Below, one piece after another: positions 7,153 through 11,789 of a DNA stretch of 11,789 nt. Both the position numbers and the translations under genes were made by a program. Source of the stretch: JAIRTY01 sp050257395 (GTDB lineage Bacteria > Actinomycetota > Actinomycetes > Streptosporangiales > Streptosporangiaceae); contig JBLMWU010000208.1 of the NCBI GenBank assembly GCA_050257395.1, positions 1-11,789 of the forward strand. The letters run 5' to 3'. Numbering within the stretch: position 1 is the first letter of the stretch; every line of letters starts with the position of its first letter. The notes under the pieces are model-generated. The model was given only the letters and a program-made list of their open reading frames with translations, was not told where the DNA came from and did not search any database.

Positions 7153-7158
7153 ATGCTA
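7153..7158 (-). promoter_or_regulatory. Candidate -10 element of the membrane-protein/protease/ATL unit
   Basis: TAGCAT on the minus strand fits the actinobacterial TAnnnT -10. Its last base is seven bases from the GTG at 7146, so transcription would begin at the start codon itself (leaderless). No convincing -35 is seen. Confidence 0.4.
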
Positions 7159-7238
7159 CGGCCTGGCCCGGCGGAACCGGTCTGTTCACCAGAAGGTTGC
7201 CGGGGATAGCCGGAAATCTCACCATGGCCGGGCACGCA

Positions 7239-7271
7239 CGCACCCGGCCGGCCAGGGGCCGGCCGGGTGCG
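7239..7271 (-). terminator. Perfect 15-bp hairpin downstream of moeZ
   Basis: Arms 7239-7253 (CGCACCCGGCCGGCC) and 7257-7271 are perfect reverse complements with a three-base loop. The hairpin starts 45 bases past the moeZ stop and precedes the promoter candidate of the next gene. There is no U-tract after it. Position and strength make it the likely end of the moeZ transcript. Confidence 0.7.
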
Positions 7272-7316
7272 GTCGCGCGGCGGCTGCCGCGGCTCATGCG
7301 CCGGGCGGCCCGGGGA

Positions 7317-8495
7317 TCAGTACGAGGGCAGCGACGGATCGATCTGGCTGATCCAGGCCAGCACCCCGCCGCCGACGTGGACGGCGTCGGCGAAGCCCGC
7401 CTTGTGGACCACGGCGAGCGCCTCCGCGGACCGGGCACCGCTCTTGCAGTGCAGCACGATCTGCTTGTCCTGCGGCAGCAGCTCGAGCGCGTTCCCGTTC
7501 AGGAACTCGCCCTTCGGGATCAGTGTCGCGCCCGGGATGGAGACGATCTCGTACTCGTTCGGCTCCCGGACGTCCACCAGGAAGATGCTGTCGCCGCCGT
7601 CGAGCATCTGCTTGAGCTGCGTGGCGGTGATGGTCGAGCCCGCGGCGGCCTGCTGGGCCTCCTCGGAGACGGCGCCGCAGAACGCCTCGTAGTCGATCAG
7701 CTCGGTGATGGTCGGGTTCTTGCCGCAGACAGGGCACTCCGGGTCCTTGCGGACCTTGACCGACCGGTAGTTCATCTCCAGGGCGTCGTAGATCATCAGC
7801 CGGCCGACCAGCGGGTCGCCGATGCCGGTGATGACCTTGATCGCCTCGTTCACCTGGATGGAGCCGATCGAGGCGCACAGGACGCCGAGGACGCCGCCCT
7901 CGGCGCAGGACGGGACCATGCCCGGCGGCGGCGGCTCCGGGTAGAGGCAGCGGTAGCAGGGGCCGTGCTCGGCCCAGAAGACGCTGGCCTGCCCGTCGAA
8001 GCGGTAGATGGAACCCCACACGTACGGCTTGCCGAGCAGCACGCACGCGTCGTTCACGAGGTAGCGGGTGGCGAAGTTGTCCGTGCCGTCCACGATCAGG
8101 TCGTAGGGCTCGAAGACCTGCATCGCGTTGTCGGAGTCGAGGCGCTCCTCGTGCACCACGACCTCCACGAACGGGTTGGCCTCCCGGATGCTCTCCATGG
8201 CCGAGAGCGCCTTGGGCCGGCCCACGTCCGACTGGCCGTGGATGATCTGGCGCTGCAGGTTGGACTCGTCCACCACGTCGAAGTCGACGATGCCCAGCGT
8301 GCCGACACCGGCCGCGGCCAGGTACAGCAGCGCCGGGGAGCCGAGCCCGCCAGCGCCGACGACCAGCACCTTGGCGTTCTTGAGGCGCTTCTGGCCGGTC
8401 ATCCCCACATCCGGGATGATCAGGTGACGCGAGTAGCGGCGGACCTCGTCTACGGACAGCCCGTCAGCCGGGGGGACCAGCGGTGGCAGTGACAA
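7317..8495 (-). CDS. moeZ: MoeZ, E1-like adenylyltransferase with C-terminal rhodanese domain
   Basis: A 392-residue protein, the length I recall for mycobacterial MoeZ. It activates the C-terminal Gly-Gly of ubiquitin-like sulfur carriers (MoaD for molybdopterin, CysO for cysteine, others in natural-product thiolation) by adenylation, then transfers sulfur to form the thiocarboxylate. The ThiF/MoeB domain shows the nucleotide loop VVGAGGLGSP (45-54), DFDVVDESNLQRQ (71-83), VDGTDNFATR (135-144) and C197 in VPSCAEGGVLG. Two zinc-type CxxC pairs are intact (C180/C183 and C254/C257). From memory, M. tuberculosis MoeZ has lost them, so this copy looks more MoeB-like. The rhodanese domain (about 288-392) has active-site C350 in the loop CKSGARS. 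The TTG start at 8495 is chosen because GGAGAG lies five bases upstream and it gives the family N-terminus (SLPPLV); an upstream frame to 8591 lacks support. It is monocistronic, ending in a strong hairpin. Confidence 0.94.
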   Translation of the reverse strand: MSLPPLVPPADGLSVDEVRRYSRHLIIPDVGMTGQKRLKNAKVLVVGAGGLGSPALLYLAAAGVGTLGIVDFDVVDESNLQRQIIHGQSDVGRPKALSAMESIREANPFVEVVVHEERLDSDNAMQVFEPYDLIVDGTDNFATRYLVNDACVLLGKPYVWGSIYRFDGQASVFWAEHGPCYRCLYPEPPPPGMVPSCAEGGVLGVLCASIGSIQVNEAIKVITGIGDPLVGRLMIYDALEMNYRSVKVRKDPECPVCGKNPTITELIDYEAFCGAVSEEAQQAAAGSTITATQLKQMLDGGDSIFLVDVREPNEYEIVSIPGATLIPKGEFLNGNALELLPQDKQIVLHCKSGARSAEALAVVHKAGFADAVHVGGGVLAWISQIDPSLPSY

Positions 8496-8500
8496 GGTAT

Positions 8501-8506
8501 CTCTCC
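8501..8506 (-). promoter_or_regulatory. Shine-Dalgarno that fixes the TTG start of moeZ
   Basis: GGAGAG on the minus strand lies five bases before TTG at 8495. It is the reason for preferring this rare start codon over the ATG codons further upstream. Confidence 0.75.
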
Positions 8507-8547
8507 AAAGGCGTGACTTCCGGGTTGCAGGGCCCGGCTCCAGACTC

Positions 8548-8553
8548 AACCTA
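8548..8553 (-). promoter_or_regulatory. Candidate moeZ -10 element
   Basis: TAGGTT on the minus strand, within an AT-richer stretch, fits TAnnnT. It would give a leader of about 46 bases before the moeZ TTG. No clear -35 hexamer is visible. Confidence 0.35.
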
Positions 8554-8636
8554 TAGTCACTGCGCCGCATTCCCTCCCAGGTGGCCGCCACCGGCCGGAT
8601 CCAGGGGGCACCGGGCCGTGACCGCGCGGGCGGAAA

Positions 8637-8661
8637 ATGTCACCGGTCCCCGGTACAACAT
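8637..8661. promoter_or_regulatory. Inverted repeat in the divergent moeZ/Rv3235-type intergenic region
   Basis: ACCGG (8642-8646) and CCGGT (8650-8654) form a palindrome with a three-base centre. It is flanked by ATGT (8637-8640) and ACAT (8658-8661), also complementary but off-centre by one base. The AT-richer edges and TACAAC at 8654-8659 could be an operator over a plus-strand promoter. The rest of the 277-bp spacer (8496-8772) shows only the two ribosome-binding sites and the moeZ -10 candidate. Confidence 0.3.
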
Positions 8662-8761
8662 GACCAGGCGGCCCGGGATGCCGCGCCCGGTCCCCGGCCC
8701 GCCCGGCGTTCCGCCCGATCCGGCCGGGCTCACGGCCCGGTTCCAGAACCGCTGATCTCCC

Positions 8762-8767
8762 GGGAGG
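8762..8767 (+). promoter_or_regulatory. Shine-Dalgarno of the Rv3235-family gene
   Basis: GGGAGG lies five bases before ATG at 8773. It decides against longer in-frame starts such as the one at 8581. Confidence 0.75.
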
Positions 8768-8772
8768 TTCCC

Positions 8773-9714
8773 ATGCCCACCCCGCCCCAGCAGCCGCAGC
8801 CACCCACAGCCCGCCCGGCCGCGCCCGCGGAACCGCCCCGGCCCGGGGAGCCCGGCCGGGAGCCGGGGCCAGCCGGGCCGTCCAGGTCAGGCCGCCCCGC
8901 GAACCGCTTGCCGGAACCGGTTCCGGCCGGCCCGCCACGGGAGCCCGCGCCCAGCACCCAGCCAGTCAGGCCTTCGCGGGAGGCCGCGCCCAGCGCCCGG
9001 CCAGCGGGGACCGGCGCCCGAGTGCCCGCTGCGGGTACCGGGCCCGGCAGCCCGCCGCAGGCGGACGGGGAACCGGGCTGCGCGTGCCCGCCGGGCGGGG
9101 GCAGGCCCCTGCCCGACCCGGCGGCGGTGCGGCTGTGCCGGGTGCCGGACTCCGCCCCGCCTTATGACGGGATGGACTGCTACCCCGCAGCTGACACCAG
9201 GGCAGCAGACTGCGGGCCGCACGAGGCAGAACCAGCAGAGGCAGAACCGCAGGCGGAGTCACGCGAAGCAGGGGCGCAGGAGGCAGGACCGCACGGGACA
9301 CGGCCGCACGAGGCAGGACCGCGCGAGGCAGGACCGCACAGCGCGGCGCCGCGGCGCCAAGCGGCCTCCGGGGGCCAGCCGCCGCCCGGCTGGCCGGGCC
9401 AGTTCGCGCAGGTGCTGGCCGAGACGCTGGCCGGATCGCGGCCGCCGCGCCAGTTGGTCCCGTGGACCACGCAGCAGGCCCGCACCCACATCCGGCGGCT
9501 CGGCGCCCAGCTGTCCGCGGCCGAGCGGCCGCGAATCCGGCGGGTCATCACCTCGCGGCCCGCCAGCGACGTGGTGGAGATGGCGGTGATCGTGGGCTTC
9601 GGGCCGCGGGTGCGGGCGCTGGCGGTCCGGCTCGAGCAGGCGGGCCCGACGGCCGCGCCCGGCCGGCCCGCCCGGCCGCCCCGGTGGGTGTGCACCGCCG
9701 TGGAGGCCGCCTAG
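8773..9714 (+). CDS. Rv3235-family protein (function unknown), next to secA
   Basis: A 313-residue protein. Residues 1-100 are Pro/Ala/Arg-rich and probably disordered. The middle (103-190) contains scattered cysteines (C103, C105, C122, C136, C147) and an EAGP-type repeat. Only the C-terminal 105 residues look like a folded, conserved domain: FAQVLAETLAGSRPPRQLVP (211-230), WTT (231-233), an Arg-rich helix (237-258), DVVEMAVIVGFGPRVRALAV (266-285) and the ending WVCTAVEAA (305-313). I recognise this C-terminus as that of proteins named after M. tuberculosis Rv3235, whose function is not established; the family is commonly near secA in actinomycetes (memory). There is no signal peptide or membrane span. 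It is transcribed divergently from moeZ and converges on secA. The recognisable VVEM and TAVEAA segments make the family call fairly sure; no activity can be inferred. Confidence 0.85.
   Translation: MPTPPQQPQPPTARPAAPAEPPRPGEPGREPGPAGPSRSGRPANRLPEPVPAGPPREPAPSTQPVRPSREAAPSARPAGTGARVPAAGTGPGSPPQADGEPGCACPPGGGRPLPDPAAVRLCRVPDSAPPYDGMDCYPAADTRAADCGPHEAEPAEAEPQAESREAGAQEAGPHGTRPHEAGPREAGPHSAAPRRQAASGGQPPPGWPGQFAQVLAETLAGSRPPRQLVPWTTQQARTHIRRLGAQLSAAERPRIRRVITSRPASDVVEMAVIVGFGPRVRALAVRLEQAGPTAAPGRPARPPRWVCTAVEAA
9221..9345 (+). repeat. Low-complexity Glu-Ala-Gly-Pro repeat in the Rv3235-family gene
   Basis: GAGGCAGGACCGC occurs exactly at 9280-9292, 9310-9322 and 9325-9337, with degenerate copies back to about 9221. 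It encodes the EAGP-type stretch at residues 150-190. Lower third-position G/C and purine-rich codons set it apart from the rest of the gene. Confidence 0.6.
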
Positions 9715-9793
9715 CCCGTCCCGCCGCCAGCGGCCCGGCCACCAGCCCTGTGCCGTGCCCGGCCCGGGGCTGCGCACAGCCATCAGTGGTGAT

Positions 9794-9821
9794 GTTGCGA
9801 CCCCGCCCAGGGGGCCGCAAC
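9794..9821. terminator. Hairpin between the convergent Rv3235-type and secA genes
   Basis: GTTGCG (9794-9799) pairs with CGCAAC (9816-9821), with an inner CCCC/GGGG helix (9801-9804 with a G run at 9810-9814). It lies 80 bases past the Rv3235-type stop in the 170-bp spacer 9715-9884. It could act in both directions. Confidence 0.5.
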
Positions 9822-9857
9822 CGCACGGCCCACGGAACCGGGCATGCCGCACGGCAG

Positions 9858-9875
9858 GGGCGGCCGGGGCCGCCC
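9858..9875 (-). terminator. Short GC hairpin just past the secA stop
   Basis: GGGCGGC (9858-9864) and GCCGCCC (9869-9875) form a 7-bp stem with a four-base loop, starting nine bases after the secA stop codon. In DNA this GC-rich, chance hairpins are frequent, so support is moderate. Confidence 0.35.
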
Positions 9876-9884
9876 GCTCCGGGG

Positions 9885-11789
9885 TCAGCCGTCGTTCGGG
9901 CGGTTCCTGGGGTCGCCGTGGCACCGCTTGTACTTGCGGCCCGAGCCGCACGGGCACAGGTCGTTGCGGCCGACCCGGGCGAAGGCGTCGCCGGAGCCCT
10001 CGGTGTGCCGTTCGACCCCGGAGGCCCCGGCCGCGCCATCCACGGTGGGGGCGCTGTACTGGAGCCGGCTGGGCCGCTGCGGGCGCTGCAGCCCGGGAGC
10101 GATCAGGGCGGGCTGGCCGTCGCCCGCTGGCTGTTCGCCGGCCGCCGGAGCCTTGGCCCGGCCGCCCTGGCCGCCGCGCCGGCCGGCCGCACCGTTTCCG
10201 CCGCCCGCCGGGGCTGCCTTGGGCTGGGCCGCGCCCGTCTGCGGAAGCTGCCGGAACTGCGACGGCTCCAGCCCGACCCCGGCCGCCTCCTCCACGATCG
10301 GGTTCTCCTGCACCTCCACCTGGAGGTTGAAGAGGTTGCCGACGGACTCCTCCTTGATGCCGTCCATCATGGAGGAGAACATGTCGTAGCCCTCGCGCTG
10401 GTACTCCACCAGCGGGTCGCGCTGCGCCATCGCCCGCAGGCCGATGCCCTCCCGGAGGTAGTCCATCTCGTAGAGGTGCTCGCGCCACTTGCGGTCGAGC
10501 ACCGAGAGCACGACCCGGCGCTCCAGCTCCCGCATCACCTCGGGGGTGAGCTCTTCCTCCCGGTTGTCATAGGCGGCCTGGGCGTCCTGCTTGACGTAGT
10601 CGATGATGAAGTCCTGCGAGAGCGCGTCACGCTCGCCGCCGGCCTCCTCGATCAGGTCGTCGATGCGCCACTTCGGGTGATACAGGTCGCGGAACGCGCC
10701 CCACAGCCGGTCCAGGTCCCATTCCTCCGGGAAGCCTTCACTGGTGGCGCCCTGGACGTAGGCGGTGACCGTTTCGTCGATCATGTCGCGGATCTGCTCG
10801 TGCAGGTCCGCGCCTTCCAGCACGGTCCGGCGCTCACCGTAGATGACGTGCCGCTGCCGGTTGAGCACGTCGTCGTACTTGAGCACGTCCTTGCGGATCT
10901 CGAAGTTCTGCTGCTCGACCTGGGTCTGCGCGGAGCGGATGGACCGGGCGACCGCCTTGTGCTCGATCGGCACCTCCGGCGGCGTCTTCAGCCACTCCAT
11001 GAAGTGGGCGACCTTGTCCGCGTTGAACATCCGCATGAGGTCGTCTTCGAGGGACAGGTAGAACCGGGACTCGCCGGGGTCGCCCTGCCGGCCGGAGCGG
11101 CCGCGGAGCTGGTTGTCGATGCGCCGGGACTCGTGCCGCTCGGTGCCCAGCACGTACAGGCCGCCCGCCGCCACGACCTCCTCGTGCTCGGCCTTGACCG
11201 CGCGCTTGGCCTTCTCCACGGCCTCCGGCCAGGCTGCCTCGTAGTCCTCCGGGGTCTCCAGCGGGGACAGGCCGCGCTGGTGCAGCTCGATGTCCGCGAT
11301 GAACTCGGGGTTGCCGCCCAGCATGATGTCGGTGCCGCGGCCGGCCATGTTGGTCGCCACGGTGACGGCGCCCTTGCGGCCCGCCTGGGCGATGATCGCG
11401 GCCTCCCGCTCGTGGTACTTCGCGTTCAGCACCTCGTGCGGGATCCCGCGCTGCTTGAGCATGCGCGAGAGGATCTCGGACTTCTCCACGCTGGTGGTGC
11501 CCACCAGCACCGGCTGGCCGGCCTCGTGCCGCTCGGCGATGTCGTCGACGCACGCCTCGAACTTGGCGGCCGCGGTCCGGTAGATGACGTCGGTCTGGTC
11601 GGCCCGGATCATCGGCTTGTTCGTGGGGATCGGCACCACGCCCAGCTTGTAGATCTGGTGGAACTCGTTCGCCTCGGTCATGGCCGTGCCGGTCATCCCG
11701 GCCAGCTTGTCGTAGAGGCGGAAGTAGTTCTGCAGCGTGATGGTGGCGAGGGTCTGGTTCTCGTTCTGGATGACCACGCCTTCCTTGGC
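9885..11789 (-). CDS. secA: SecA preprotein translocase ATPase, C-terminal 634 residues (partial)
   Basis: SecA is the ATP-driven motor that pushes unfolded proteins through SecYEG at the inner face of the membrane. The visible part begins with AKEGVVIQNENQTLA, so roughly the first third (including Walker A) lies beyond the right edge. Counting from the first visible residue, it shows MTGTA (32-36), the second motor domain with TNMAGRGTDIMLGG (146-159) and the arginine-finger motif QLRGRSGRQGDPGESRFY (227-244), then the helical scaffold and two-helix finger around KWREHLYEMDYLREGIGLRA (434-453). A Gly/Ala/Pro-rich linker (about 520-595) ends in the zinc-binding SEC-C motif CPCGSGRKYKRCHG (612-625), with C612, C614, C623 and H624. 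This general sequence and the intact SEC-C fit the housekeeping SecA (SecA1) rather than an accessory SecA2. No frameshift is seen. GTG at 11777 is internal and not the true start. Confidence 0.97.
   Translation of the reverse strand, partial: AKEGVVIQNENQTLATITLQNYFRLYDKLAGMTGTAMTEANEFHQIYKLGVVPIPTNKPMIRADQTDVIYRTAAAKFEACVDDIAERHEAGQPVLVGTTSVEKSEILSRMLKQRGIPHEVLNAKYHEREAAIIAQAGRKGAVTVATNMAGRGTDIMLGGNPEFIADIELHQRGLSPLETPEDYEAAWPEAVEKAKRAVKAEHEEVVAAGGLYVLGTERHESRRIDNQLRGRSGRQGDPGESRFYLSLEDDLMRMFNADKVAHFMEWLKTPPEVPIEHKAVARSIRSAQTQVEQQNFEIRKDVLKYDDVLNRQRHVIYGERRTVLEGADLHEQIRDMIDETVTAYVQGATSEGFPEEWDLDRLWGAFRDLYHPKWRIDDLIEEAGGERDALSQDFIIDYVKQDAQAAYDNREEELTPEVMRELERRVVLSVLDRKWREHLYEMDYLREGIGLRAMAQRDPLVEYQREGYDMFSSMMDGIKEESVGNLFNLQVEVQENPIVEEAAGVGLEPSQFRQLPQTGAAQPKAAPAGGGNGAAGRRGGQGGRAKAPAAGEQPAGDGQPALIAPGLQRPQRPSRLQYSAPTVDGAAGASGVERHTEGSGDAFARVGRNDLCPCGSGRKYKRCHGDPRNRPNDG

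Noticed and set aside
7062..8492. Plus-strand open frame of 476 codons opposite moeZ
   Set aside because: It shadows MoeZ, whose catalytic motifs are complete, and has no recognisable domain or ribosome-binding site.
8496..8591. Extended N-terminus of MoeZ starting at 8591
   Set aside because: The extra 32 residues are not seen in the family as I recall it, and the TTG at 8495 has a strong Shine-Dalgarno.
8581..8772. Extended N-terminus of the Rv3235-type protein
   Set aside because: The ATG at 8773 has GGGAGG at ideal spacing, and the extension covers the divergent promoter region.

Overview
The window is very GC-rich DNA with strong G/C bias at third codon positions, GTG and TTG starts, and actinobacterial gene families (AdnAB, MoeZ, an Rv3235-type protein, SecA with a SEC-C tail). 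It therefore looks like chromosomal DNA of a high-GC actinomycete. The genus cannot be read from the sequence. The set adnA/adnB, alkyltransferase-like gene and moeZ recalls, from memory, the Mycobacterium tuberculosis neighbourhood Rv3201c to Rv3206c, so this is mainly core chromosome. I see no mobile element, CRISPR array, tRNA or rRNA.

Layout, with nearly everything on the minus strand. (1) Positions 1-3712 hold adnA and the first part of adnB, the two subunits of an actinobacterial motor-nuclease that resects DNA double-strand breaks. They overlap by four bases. The adnB frame meets an in-frame TAG at 18-20, where I expect a glutamine codon. (2) A candidate damage-inducible (PafBC-type) promoter sits so close to adnA that the mRNA would be nearly leaderless. 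(3) Positions 3807-7146 form a tightly overlapping three-gene unit: a one-pass membrane protein of unknown function, a mycosin-like membrane-anchored subtilase with a long Gly/Tyr/Pro-rich tail, and an alkyltransferase-like DNA-repair protein. Hairpins lie at both ends of the unit. (4) moeZ (7317-8495) encodes an E1-like and rhodanese sulfur-carrier activator. It starts at TTG with a strong Shine-Dalgarno and is followed by a perfect 15-bp hairpin. (5) A 277-bp divergent intergenic region separates moeZ from a plus-strand Rv3235-family gene (8773-9714). (6) That gene converges, across a 170-bp spacer with two hairpins, on the 3' two thirds of secA, which runs off the right edge.

Functionally the window combines DNA break repair, alkyl-lesion recognition, a cell-surface protease with a possible partner, sulfur transfer for cofactor and cysteine synthesis, and the Sec protein-export motor. 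No complete new system is evident. The most notable points are the adnB nonsense codon, the protease/membrane-protein/ATL operon, and the promoter architecture of adnA.
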